5,068 bases of DNA from JAYZVT01 sp050248375 (GTDB lineage Bacteria > Pseudomonadota > Alphaproteobacteria > Rhizobiales > Methyloligellaceae), in the NCBI GenBank assembly GCA_050248375.1, contig JBFWSL010000248.1:1-5068 (forward strand), read 5' to 3'. The translations under genes and the position numbers were made by a program. A model generated the notes under the pieces. It made no database searches, was not told where the DNA came from, and was given only the letters and a program-made list of their open reading frames with translations. Positions 1-5,068 of this stretch are shown here, in pieces. Every line of letters starts with the position of its first letter. Within the stretch, counting starts at the first letter, position 1.

Positions 1-117
1 TTCAACAACTGGACGAAGTCCGACGCCTTCCGCAAGGCGCACGCCAATGCCGGCAACACTTCCGACGGCATGACGCTGGGTCACCCGAATTTCGAAGGGT
101 TCGAGGTCATCCAGTAA
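1..117 (+). CDS. IsdG/ABM-type heme-degrading monooxygenase, C-terminal fragment
   Basis: The open frame runs from the window edge to a TAA stop and gives the last 38 residues of a protein; the start is outside the window. The fragment contains FNNWTKSDAFRKAH, a Trp followed ten residues later by His within a WxKSDxFxxAH pattern. In IsdG/IsdI-type heme oxygenases the catalytic Trp and the heme-ligand His have exactly this spacing and local sequence. The tail, HPNFEGFEVIQ, is typical of the last beta strand of the antibiotic-biosynthesis-monooxygenase fold. Such proteins are small cytoplasmic dimers of about 100 residues that open the heme ring and release iron. The third catalytic residue (an N-terminal Asn) cannot be checked here. 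The gene faces the leftward operon and is probably unrelated to it. A non-heme ABM monooxygenase is the main alternative. Confidence 0.75.
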   Translation, partial: FNNWTKSDAFRKAHANAGNTSDGMTLGHPNFEGFEVIQ

Positions 118-139
118 GCGGGGCGAGGATGCATGGCTG

Positions 140-161
140 CCGGGCGGCCGAGGCCGCCCGG
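140..161. terminator. GC-rich hairpin between convergent genes, possible bidirectional terminator
   Basis: The arm CCGGGCGGCC (140-149) is followed by a 2-base centre and its perfect complement GGCCGCCCGG (152-161). Realistically this folds as a 9-bp stem with a CGAG tetraloop. It sits 22 nt after the stop of the monooxygenase gene and 32 nt after the stop of the leftward operon, which is where a shared terminator would be expected. Neither strand has a T-run after the stem, so it is not a textbook intrinsic terminator. It may act with Rho or protect 3' ends. Confidence 0.5.
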
Positions 162-200
162 TCCTGCGACCGCCCGGTCCTGTGGCCGCCCGGCTAGCGG
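153..200. repeat. 16-bp direct tandem repeat, about three copies
   Basis: Three adjacent 16-bp units start at 153, 169 and 185. The first two differ at two positions (GCCGCCCGGTCCTGCG and ACCGCCCGGTCCTGTG). The third keeps only its first nine or ten bases (GCCGCCCGGC) before diverging, and it contains the stop codon of the small membrane protein gene. Each unit carries a copy of the right arm of the hairpin at 140-161, so the single left arm could pair with any of three partners. Slippage duplication of the hairpin arm is the simplest origin. Confidence 0.6.
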
Positions 201-670
201 GATAGGTCCGGCTCGAGACCGGCCACGTCCTTGCGCGCGGTGAGACAGCGCCCGCCGGACGCGACGTGAACAACATCCCTGCCCTGCCGCGCCGCGTCCA
301 GGCTCGAATAGAAATACCGGCATTCCCCATCCAATCCGGATCCCGATACAGCGCCCGGCCAGCGCGCCAGCAGATTGCGGCAGCGTCCGGGCCCGACCGT
401 GCGCACGAAATAAGGCGTCGTCCCCGGGCAGGGATCCGCAGTGCTCTCAATGCCGACCCGCAGGGATGCCGCCGTCGCCGGGAGATATGCAGGCATGGCC
501 ACGGCATAGATGCCTACGGGATCGGGATAGGCCGACCGATGGCCGGTTCCGGGATAGTTCAGCATGAAAATCACATAGGCGATGAGTATCAGGCCGGCGC
601 TGGCGGCGAAGCCGAAGTTGCGAATGGCGGCGGGACCCGCTCCGGCGCGGGCCTCTACGGATGGTCGCAT
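194..670 (-). CDS. Small single-helix membrane-anchored protein with four cysteines, unknown function
   Basis: This encodes 158 residues and I do not recognise the family. A basic N-terminus is followed by one strongly hydrophobic segment at about residues 21-38 and then NYPG. The layout is a signal anchor with about 120 residues in the periplasm, or less likely an uncleaved signal. The soluble part has four cysteines (81, 97, 117, 142), enough for two disulfides or a metal site, but no CxxC or heme motif. The chosen ATG has GGAG eight bases upstream, and the gene starts 16 nt inside the end of the regulator gene, which suggests translational coupling. The frame stays open further upstream but would then lie wholly within the regulator gene, so a longer start is unlikely. 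It is the last gene of the operon. A role beside the copper chaperones or cytochrome is only inferred from position. Confidence 0.7.
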   Translation of the reverse strand: MRPSVEARAGAGPAAIRNFGFAASAGLILIAYVIFMLNYPGTGHRSAYPDPVGIYAVAMPAYLPATAASLRVGIESTADPCPGTTPYFVRTVGPGRCRNLLARWPGAVSGSGLDGECRYFYSSLDAARQGRDVVHVASGGRCLTARKDVAGLEPDLSR

Positions 671-1413
671 GTGAGCAGCTCCGGGCGGTGGATGACGATG
701 GCATTGCGGCGGATGGTGATGAGCCCCTTGCGCTGGAAGCGGGTCAAGGTGTTGGTCACCCACTGGCGCGTGGAGCCAATGATATGGGCGAGCTGGTCGT
801 GGGTGATCTCGCGGTCCACCACCAGGGAGTCGCCCTCCGGACGCCCGTGCAGGCGAGCGAGAATCAGCAGCAGTTGCGCCAGCCGCTCGGACGCGGAGCG
901 CGTGCCCAGCATCTGCACCAGGGCCGAGTAACACTTGCCCTTGGACACCAGGCCCTCGATGAGACCGACGGCGAAGGCGGGGATGCGCTCGACAAGGGCG
1001 CGTATGGCGGGCCCGGGCATGTAGCGCAGCCGGGAAGGCTGCATGGCGATGGCCGACCACATGTGATTGCCGCCGCCGAACACTTCCGGGCCGCCGACGA
1101 AGTGGCCTGCGGGCCAGTAGGCGAGCGTGATCTCCTTGCCGGTGGGGCCGGTGTAATAGGTCTTTATCCGGCCGCTCTCGATCAGGTAGATGCCCTTGTG
1201 CGGCTCGCCCTGCATGAAGGCGCTCTCGCCAGGCTCTATGGCAAGGGCGACCGACACGCGGCGCACCTCCCTGATCTCGGCCAGGCTGAGGCGATCGAGG
1301 AAGCCCGCGCCCTCGTTCAGTTCCGAAAGGGTCTCGGTGAGGTAGATGGCCGAGACCGCAGAGTGCTCCACCGGCCGGTTGCCGACGTCGTCCAGCTCGA
1401 TCAGTGCATGCAT
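655..1413 (-). CDS. CRP/FNR-family transcriptional regulator
   Basis: This 252-residue protein has the two-domain layout of the family. A cNMP-binding-like beta roll spans about 40-140 (GESAFMQGEPHKGIYLIESG), a long dimerisation helix about 152-187, and a C-terminal winged helix-turn-helix about 202-235, with EITHDQLAHIIGSTRQ leading into the recognition helix. The only cysteines are 161 and 249, so it is not an Fe-S FNR sensor. The usual cAMP phosphate-binding cassette (GE…RxA) is replaced by GGPEVFGGGNHMWSAIA, so cAMP binding is doubtful and the signal is unknown. The chosen ATG has GGAGGA six bases upstream. An open frame continues upstream, but it overlaps the cytochrome gene and lacks family similarity. 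It begins 17 nt after the cytochrome stop and probably regulates this operon. No matching FNR/NNR-type operator was found in the window; the operon promoter lies outside it. Confidence 0.9.
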   Translation of the reverse strand: MHALIELDDVGNRPVEHSAVSAIYLTETLSELNEGAGFLDRLSLAEIREVRRVSVALAIEPGESAFMQGEPHKGIYLIESGRIKTYYTGPTGKEITLAYWPAGHFVGGPEVFGGGNHMWSAIAMQPSRLRYMPGPAIRALVERIPAFAVGLIEGLVSKGKCYSALVQMLGTRSASERLAQLLLILARLHGRPEGDSLVVDREITHDQLAHIIGSTRQWVTNTLTRFQRKGLITIRRNAIVIHRPELLTCDHP

Positions 1414-1419
1414 GGCGCG

Positions 1420-1425
1420 TCCTCC
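1420..1425 (-). promoter_or_regulatory. Ribosome binding site of the CRP/FNR-family regulator
   Basis: GGAGGA lies six bases before the ATG at 1413 on the minus strand. It is the strongest Shine-Dalgarno match in the operon and fixes the regulator start just after the cytochrome stop. Confidence 0.6.
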
Positions 1426-1430
1426 GCTGG

Positions 1431-2078
1431 TCACATGCTTTCCCTCGGCAGGGCCGCGATGTAGGCGGCCAGAGCGTCTATCTCGGCATCGCTGAGCCTG
1501 GCGGCGATGCGCGGCATCTCGCCGGTACGGTCGTTCCCGCGCCCGCCCGACCTGTAGTCGCGCATCTGCTTGGCGAGATATTCCGGATGCTGGGAGGTCA
1601 GGTGCGGTCCGGTGACAGGTCCGAAGACCACCGGCGCATGGCACTGGCTGCAGGCGGCGAGGCCCGCGGCCTTGTCGCCTTCCTCGTAGAGTGTCCTGGC
1701 GCGGGCGCGGGCTTCCGGACCGATATCCCGCAGGATGGGCCGGGGCGCGGGCGAGTCCGCGAAGTGCCTGGCGACCGCCGGCATTTCGGCCTCGCTCACC
1801 TCGGTGGCGGTGTCCTGCATCTGGCCGCCGTCATTGACCCGGTGCCTGTCGCGGAAATCGCCGACCTGCCGCAGGATGTACTCGGGACGCTGGCCTGCGA
1901 GACGCGGAAATTTCGACATGCGGCTGATGCCGTCCAGTCCGTGGCACAGGGCGCAGCGCTCCCATGGCGCCATGCCCGAGCTATCCACCATGTCGGCGGC
2001 GGCAGGTGCCGCCGCGAAGGCAGCCATGGTGAGGGCCGCCGCCATCGCCCTACATGCCCTTGTGCTGGTGCGCCGCAT
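1431..2078 (-). CDS. Periplasmic diheme cytochrome c, c4/c553-like
   Basis: The predicted 215-residue precursor has an N-terminal signal peptide (basic MRRTSTRACR, an alanine-rich core, likely cleavage after APAAA at about residue 28) and two class I cytochrome domains. Heme-binding motifs are CALCH (42-46) and CSQCH (143-147). Each is followed by a likely axial Met: M87 in the GGQMQDTATEVS segment and M188 in the GEMPRIAARLSDAEI segment. Two similar halves of about 90 residues match cytochrome c4, a soluble or membrane-associated electron carrier to terminal oxidases or other periplasmic enzymes. I chose the ATG at 2078 because it supplies a charged n-region, although it overlaps the PCuAC gene by 29 nt. 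The ATG at 2045 avoids the overlap but leaves a signal peptide without positive charge. Co-transcription with two copper chaperones suggests it serves a copper enzyme. Confidence 0.9.
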   Translation of the reverse strand: MRRTSTRACRAMAAALTMAAFAAAPAAADMVDSSGMAPWERCALCHGLDGISRMSKFPRLAGQRPEYILRQVGDFRDRHRVNDGGQMQDTATEVSEAEMPAVARHFADSPAPRPILRDIGPEARARARTLYEEGDKAAGLAACSQCHAPVVFGPVTGPHLTSQHPEYLAKQMRDYRSGGRGNDRTGEMPRIAARLSDAEIDALAAYIAALPRESM

Positions 2079-2559
2079 GACCGCCGTGATCCATACCGCC
2101 TGCGCCCGCGGCGCTCCTGCGCACGGTCGCGGTGGCAGGCACCTTTTCCCCGTCCTCGAAGACCAGCATGATCGGCACCGAGGCACCCTCGACCTGCGTC
2201 TGCTTCGGCCCCATCAGCATGACGTGCAGGCCGCCGGGAGCGAAGGTCACCGTCTTGCCGGGCGACAGCGTGACGCGATGCACATGCTCCATGGTCGCCA
2301 CCCCGTTCACCTCGCGGGAGACATGGAGCATGGCGTTGCCATAGGCACTGCTTTCGACACCGACGAGGTGACGCTCGGCACCGCCGCTGTTGATCACGGT
2401 GAAGTATCCCGCGTGCACCTTCATGACCGGCGGCGCCAGGCCGATCCATGCATCCCTGACCTCCAGCCCCCCGGCGCGGGCGGCTGGAGCCATCATGATG
2501 CAGGCCCCAAGAATGGCTGCCGTGAGAAGGGAGCGAATGTCGAGACTACGCATGATCAT
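2050..2559 (-). CDS. PCuAC-type periplasmic copper chaperone
   Basis: This 169-residue precursor belongs to the PCuAC (DUF461) family, which binds Cu(I) in the periplasm and passes it to the CuA site of cytochrome oxidase or to other copper enzymes, often with SCO. The diagnostic H-x10-M-x21-H-x-M copper site is exact: H79, M90, H112 and M114. A signal peptide is clear, with a probable cleavage after APAARA at about residue 29. An LGAC sequence at 17-20 resembles a lipobox, so lipidation cannot be excluded. The C-terminus adds a Met/His-rich tail (MDHGGHAAHQHKGM), seen in some PCuAC proteins and able to bind extra copper. The ATG at 2559 has AAGGA six bases upstream; a second in-frame ATG two codons later would be too far from it. 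The gene starts 12 nt after the SCO stop. Confidence 0.95.
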   Translation of the reverse strand: MIMRSLDIRSLLTAAILGACIMMAPAARAGGLEVRDAWIGLAPPVMKVHAGYFTVINSGGAERHLVGVESSAYGNAMLHVSREVNGVATMEHVHRVTLSPGKTVTFAPGGLHVMLMGPKQTQVEGASVPIMLVFEDGEKVPATATVRRSAAGAGGMDHGGHAAHQHKGM

Positions 2560-2571
2560 GTTCTGTCCTTG

Positions 2572-3201
2572 TTATCTGGCGAGAGCGGATTCCTTGCGGT
2601 GCGCGCGCATCAGCCCGGCCACGAACATGGCCGTTTCGGCGGGCGGCAAGGGCGGATTGACCTGCGCCACCATGCGTCCATCGGGATCTATGATGCTGAC
2701 GCGGGAAGAATGGCGGACGAGATAGCCTTCGTCGTCGGGCTTCTTCTTGTCGAGGCGCGCGAACCCCTCGACCGCCTCGACGAATATCCTGATCTGCGGC
2801 CACTCGCCGGTAACACCGAGGAAGTCGGGATCGAAATGAGTGATGTAGCCCGCCATGACGGCGGCGTCGCGGTCGGGATCGACGCCGACGAAGACGATCT
2901 GCGGCAGGGAATCCGGGGTGAGCTGGCTCTTCAACTGCTCATGGACAACCGCGAGATTGTTGAGCGTGAAGGGACAGACGTCGGGGCAGTGGGTATAGCC
3001 CAGCAGGACCATGGTCCATTTGCCCTTGAAGCTCTCCGGCGTGAACGGCCGCTTGCGGTGATCGGCAAGCGCGAAGCCCGCGACGGGCTTGCCGGGCTTA
3101 TAGTTGCGCACGTCAAGCTCCGCGGACGCATCGGACGGCCACGAGACCGCCAGCAGGGCAATCCCGAGCAGGGCCATCACCAGTCCGGCCGGTCGCATCA
3201 T
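2572..3201 (-). CDS. SCO1/SenC-family copper chaperone / thiol-disulfide protein
   Basis: This 209-residue protein has the SCO thioredoxin-like fold. An N-terminal hydrophobic segment (about 5-20) ends in a possible cleavage site after SDASA at about residue 27. The copper site is complete: C72 and C76 in THCPDVCP and H164 in VRHSSR, along with the family's DPDRD stretch at 108-112. SCO proteins bind Cu in the periplasm and either metallate or keep reduced the cysteines of CuA-type centres. The gene begins 7 nt after the ATPase stop, and its ribosome binding site AGGTGA (3209-3214) includes that stop TGA, so translation is probably coupled. There are two adjacent ATG codons at the start; I take the first. 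PCuAC follows directly, the usual partner for passing copper. The target enzyme is not in the window, so a specific gene name is not justified. Confidence 0.95.
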   Translation of the reverse strand: MMRPAGLVMALLGIALLAVSWPSDASAELDVRNYKPGKPVAGFALADHRKRPFTPESFKGKWTMVLLGYTHCPDVCPFTLNNLAVVHEQLKSQLTPDSLPQIVFVGVDPDRDAAVMAGYITHFDPDFLGVTGEWPQIRIFVEAVEGFARLDKKKPDDEGYLVRHSSRVSIIDPDGRMVAQVNPPLPPAETAMFVAGLMRAHRKESALAR

Positions 3202-3208
3202 GACGCCA

Positions 3209-4081
3209 TCACCTGTTCTGCTGTTCGAAGGCCCGGAGGCTTTCGGCCCGGATCATGCCGAGACAGTGCTTCTTGATGTCGATGAAGCGCTTCGAGGTGG
3301 CGATGCCGGGATCGCGCGGGCGCTCGAGATCGACCGCCATGTCCTCGATGATGCGTCCCGGAGCCGCGCTCATCACCAGGATGCGGTCGGCGAGGAACAC
3401 CGCCTCGTCCACGTCATGCGTCACGAAGACCACAGTGATGCGAAACTCGCTCCAGATACCGAGCAGGCTTTCCTGCATCATCAGCCGCGTCTGGGCATCC
3501 AGCGCTCCGAAGGGCTCGTCCATGAGCAGAACGGAAGGGTAGTTGGCCAGCGCCCGCGCGATGCCGACGCGCTGCTGCATGCCGCCCGACAGCTCGGCCG
3601 GGTAGCGATCGGCGAACTTGGTCAGGCCCACCATGCTCAGGAAGGTATTGGCGACGCTCTCGGCCGCGGCCGAAGTGGCGCCGCCGACCTTTGGACCGAA
3701 GGCGACGTTCTCGCGGATGGTCTTCCAGGGGAACAAGGAATACTGCTGGAAGACCATGCCGCGATCGGGGCCAGGGCCCGCAATCTTCCTGCCGTCCACG
3801 CGCACCTGCCCGTGCGTCGGCTTCACATAGCCGGCGATGCTGTTGAGCAGGGTGGACTTACCGCAGCCGGACGGGCCGAGGATGCAGACGAATTCGCCGG
3901 GCCGCATCTCAAGCGTGGTCTCGGTAACGGCAAGGTGCGAATCCGTCCCCTCTCCGAACCGCACGGACACGTTGTCGATCTCGATACGTCCCCGTTCGGC
4001 GGCGGACTTGCCGCCGGTGCCGGACCTTGCCAGCACCCCCTCGGGCACGACCTCGCGCAGCTTCACGACCTGGCTAAGCAT
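3209..4081 (-). CDS. NitT/TauT-family ABC transporter ATP-binding protein
   Basis: This 290-residue cytoplasmic ATPase powers an importer of the nitrate/sulfonate/taurine family. All nucleotide-binding motifs are present: Walker A GPSGCGKST (69-77), a Q-loop in VFQQYSLFPW (110-119), signature LSGGMQQR (164-171), Walker B VLLMDEP (184-190), D-loop GALD and switch His in VTHDVDEA (H222). LFPWKTIRENVAFG is typical of the TauB/SsuB/NrtD group. The chosen ATG has GGGAG six bases upstream and overlaps the stop of the preceding gene by 8 nt. The frame extends further, but that would bury the start inside the neighbour. About 30 residues precede the first strand (IEIDNVSVRFG), somewhat longer than usual for the group. 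The last 40 residues form the family's usual C-terminal helix region. The substrate cannot be read from the ATPase: nitrate, cyanate, thiocyanate, sulfonate, taurine and others share this fold. Confidence 0.93.
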   Translation of the reverse strand: MLSQVVKLREVVPEGVLARSGTGGKSAAERGRIEIDNVSVRFGEGTDSHLAVTETTLEMRPGEFVCILGPSGCGKSTLLNSIAGYVKPTHGQVRVDGRKIAGPGPDRGMVFQQYSLFPWKTIRENVAFGPKVGGATSAAAESVANTFLSMVGLTKFADRYPAELSGGMQQRVGIARALANYPSVLLMDEPFGALDAQTRLMMQESLLGIWSEFRITVVFVTHDVDEAVFLADRILVMSAAPGRIIEDMAVDLERPRDPGIATSKRFIDIKKHCLGMIRAESLRAFEQQNR

Positions 4082-4769
4082 GACTTTCTCCCAGATTTGG
4101 CGAAGGCGCCGTGCTTTCCCCGGAGCTTTTCCCCGGCGCGGCGACCTGCGCGCGGGCGAGCAGCAGAATGGAAGCGGCAAGCAGCGCGAAACCGCCCGCA
4201 TTGATCCAGAAGCCGAGCGGCTCGAGCGCGTTGGCGGTGGCGACACCCATGCCGAGCATGGCGAGGCCGACGATCCAGGACGGCGTGGCGCAGCACACCA
4301 CCCAGCTCATGGTGACGTTGGAGAGGATGACGAGAAGCGTGCCCGCGCCCACGGCGCCGCCGCCGCTGCGCAGGGTGACCGCCTCGCATGAGCGCTTGCG
4401 CAGGAGCAGGACAACGCCGGTGGCCATGAGCGCTCCGGCGGCAAGCGCTATCAGCACCTTCGGCGGGATCACGGTCATGCTCCATTCCGAGATGCCGGTG
4501 CCGAAGTCGGTATTCATGAAGCCGATCTCGACCAGCCATTCGTCGAGAATGATCGAGATCATGTCGCTGTAGGACGGCGTGCTCTCGATGATCCAGGCGA
4601 CGTTGCCGATCCAGTCGTAGAAGGTGACGTAGTTGGGCAACTTGCCGAAGCGCACGACGAGCGCGACCATCATCCCGGCGTAGTAAAGGATGACGAAGCC
4701 GAAGGTGACGGCAAGCCAGAGCCGGAAGCGCTCGCCGACGGCCGAACGTATGGTCCGCATCGCCTCCAT
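4074..4769 (-). CDS. Unrecognised five-helix membrane protein with a MerT-like CC-x2-P motif
   Basis: I do not recognise this family. The 231-residue product has about five hydrophobic helices (near 17-39, 104-124, 138-157, 161-180 and 187-206). A polar, acidic loop of about 65 residues sits between helices 1 and 2 and is probably periplasmic. A Ser/Pro-rich tail ends the protein. At residues 159-163 the membrane segment reads CCATP, followed by LAMLG. A vicinal cysteine pair before a proline in a membrane helix is the hallmark of MerT/MerC/MerF-type mercury carriers and suggests metal or thiol chemistry. It lacks the EAA loop of an ABC permease, so it is not the second permease. Its gene lies between permease and ATPase genes and overlaps both by 1 and 8 nt. 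I chose the ATG at 4769 (TGATG overlap, GAGG eight bases upstream) over 4790, which has no ribosome binding site. Confidence 0.75.
   Translation of the reverse strand: MEAMRTIRSAVGERFRLWLAVTFGFVILYYAGMMVALVVRFGKLPNYVTFYDWIGNVAWIIESTPSYSDMISIILDEWLVEIGFMNTDFGTGISEWSMTVIPPKVLIALAAGALMATGVVLLLRKRSCEAVTLRSGGGAVGAGTLLVILSNVTMSWVVCCATPSWIVGLAMLGMGVATANALEPLGFWINAGGFALLAASILLLARAQVAAPGKSSGESTAPSPNLGESHA
4088..4092 (-). promoter_or_regulatory. Ribosome binding site deciding the start of the ABC ATPase
   Basis: GGGAG lies six bases before the ATG at 4081 on the minus strand, inside the end of the upstream membrane protein gene. It supports the 290-residue start over the longer open frame that begins at 4246. 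Confidence 0.55.
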
Positions 4770-5068
4770 CAGCGGGACCTCGTCTGCCATTTGAGGAAGG
4801 GGCGGGTCATCTGGCGCACGGTGAACGTGGAGGCCATGCCGAGGAACCCGATCACCAGCATGCCGACGACGATGTCGGGATAGTTGATGAGCGAATATGC
4901 GTTCCAGGTGAAATAGCCGATGCCGTACTGGCCGGAGATGATCTCGCCCGCCAGGAGCGAGAACCAGGAGACGCCCATGCCGATGGCAAGGCCCGCCGCG
5001 ATGGACGGCAGGGCAGCGGGGATGACGACGTGCCAGAAGACCTGCAGGCGGGATGCGCCAAGCGAGTT
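4769..5068 (-). CDS. NitT/TauT-family ABC transporter permease, C-terminal fragment (NrtB/TauC-like)
   Basis: The frame is open from the window edge to a TGA at 4771-4769 and gives the last 99 residues; the start is outside the window. The fragment contains the cytoplasmic EAA loop that docks onto the ATPase: GASRLQVFWHVVIPAALPSI followed by AAGL. After it come a membrane helix with GVSWFSLLAGEIISG, then GIGYFTWNAYSLINYPDIVV, and a last helix ending in a basic tail. The GIG-F-WNAY-N pattern is closest to the nitrate/cyanate-type permeases NrtB among the NitT/TauT family, but that does not fix the substrate. The protein would form the membrane pore as a homodimer with the ATPase encoded two genes downstream. 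The substrate-binding protein expected for such an importer is not in the window and is probably encoded upstream. Confidence 0.9.
   Translation of the reverse strand, partial: NSLGASRLQVFWHVVIPAALPSIAAGLAIGMGVSWFSLLAGEIISGQYGIGYFTWNAYSLINYPDIVVGMLVIGFLGMASTFTVRQMTRPFLKWQTRSR
4778..4784 (-). promoter_or_regulatory. Ribosome binding site deciding the start of the CC-motif membrane protein
   Basis: On the minus strand the sequence reads GACGAGG, eight bases before the ATG at 4769, which itself overlaps the permease stop as TGATG. The alternative ATG at 4790 is preceded by a pyrimidine-rich CCTTCCTCAA with no Shine-Dalgarno match. The spacing and stop-start overlap favour 4769 and coupled translation. 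Confidence 0.5.

Noticed and set aside
655..1413. Assignment of the regulator as FNR, FixK or DNR by name
   Set aside because: There is no N-terminal cysteine cluster, and nothing in the visible sequence separates the remaining CRP/FNR subgroups with confidence.
661..1464. Plus-strand open frame opposite the CRP-family gene
   Set aside because: It is antisense to a well-supported regulator, has no recognisable motif and no convincing ribosome binding site.
1414..1644. N-terminal extension of the regulator frame upstream of 1413
   Set aside because: The extra 77 residues are encoded over the cytochrome gene in another frame, show no family similarity, and the ATG at 1413 has a strong GGAGGA site.
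2390..2403. TTGAT-N4-GTGAA, resembling half of an FNR/NNR-type operator
   Set aside because: Only one half-site matches well, and it lies within the PCuAC coding sequence with no gene start nearby.
1735..3276. Long plus-strand open frame (513 codons) opposite the cytochrome, PCuAC and SCO genes
   Set aside because: It lies antisense to three genes with complete functional motifs. Its product is low-complexity, rich in Arg, His, Asp and Gly, with no recognisable domain, as expected for a frame kept open by high GC.
3104..4204. Plus-strand open frame of 366 codons opposite the ABC ATPase
   Set aside because: It is the shadow of a gene with all ABC ATPase motifs intact. The product has no domain or signal peptide and its composition is typical of antisense GC-rich frames.
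4074..4769. Second ABC permease subunit
   Set aside because: There is no EAA loop or other permease signature, and NitT/TauT importers usually use a homodimer of one permease.

Overview
The window is GC-rich throughout. The proteins on it (an IsdG-type monooxygenase, SCO, PCuAC, a diheme cytochrome c, a CRP/FNR regulator and a NitT/TauT-type ABC transporter) point to a Gram-negative bacterium with a periplasm and copper- and heme-based respiration. An alphaproteobacterium is most likely, but that is inferred from style and gene content, not from any marker gene. No RNA gene, insertion sequence or CRISPR array was seen.

Layout: positions 1-117 hold the 3' end of a rightward gene for an IsdG/ABM-type heme-degrading monooxygenase. 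Positions 118-193 are a short convergent intergenic stretch with a strong GC hairpin and a 16-bp tandem repeat. Everything from 194 to 5068 is on the minus strand and looks like one tightly packed operon read leftwards. In transcription order it encodes: a truncated ABC permease (NrtB/TauC-like), an unrecognised five-helix membrane protein with a CC-x2-P motif, the NitT/TauT-type ABC ATPase, a SCO copper chaperone, a PCuAC copper chaperone, a diheme c4-like cytochrome c, a CRP/FNR-family regulator, and a small single-helix protein with four cysteines. Gaps are 17 nt or less and several genes overlap, so the only likely promoter lies beyond position 5068.

Working together (inference): SCO and PCuAC are partners in delivering copper to a periplasmic or membrane copper centre. 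The cytochrome could carry electrons to or from such an enzyme, and the transporter would import a small anion or other solute. The CRP-like protein probably regulates the locus. This combination suggests a substrate-uptake plus copper-enzyme module whose enzyme and substrate-binding protein lie upstream, outside the window. I do not recognise it as a characterised operon. The most unusual member is the MerT-like CC-motif membrane protein between the permease and the ATPase.
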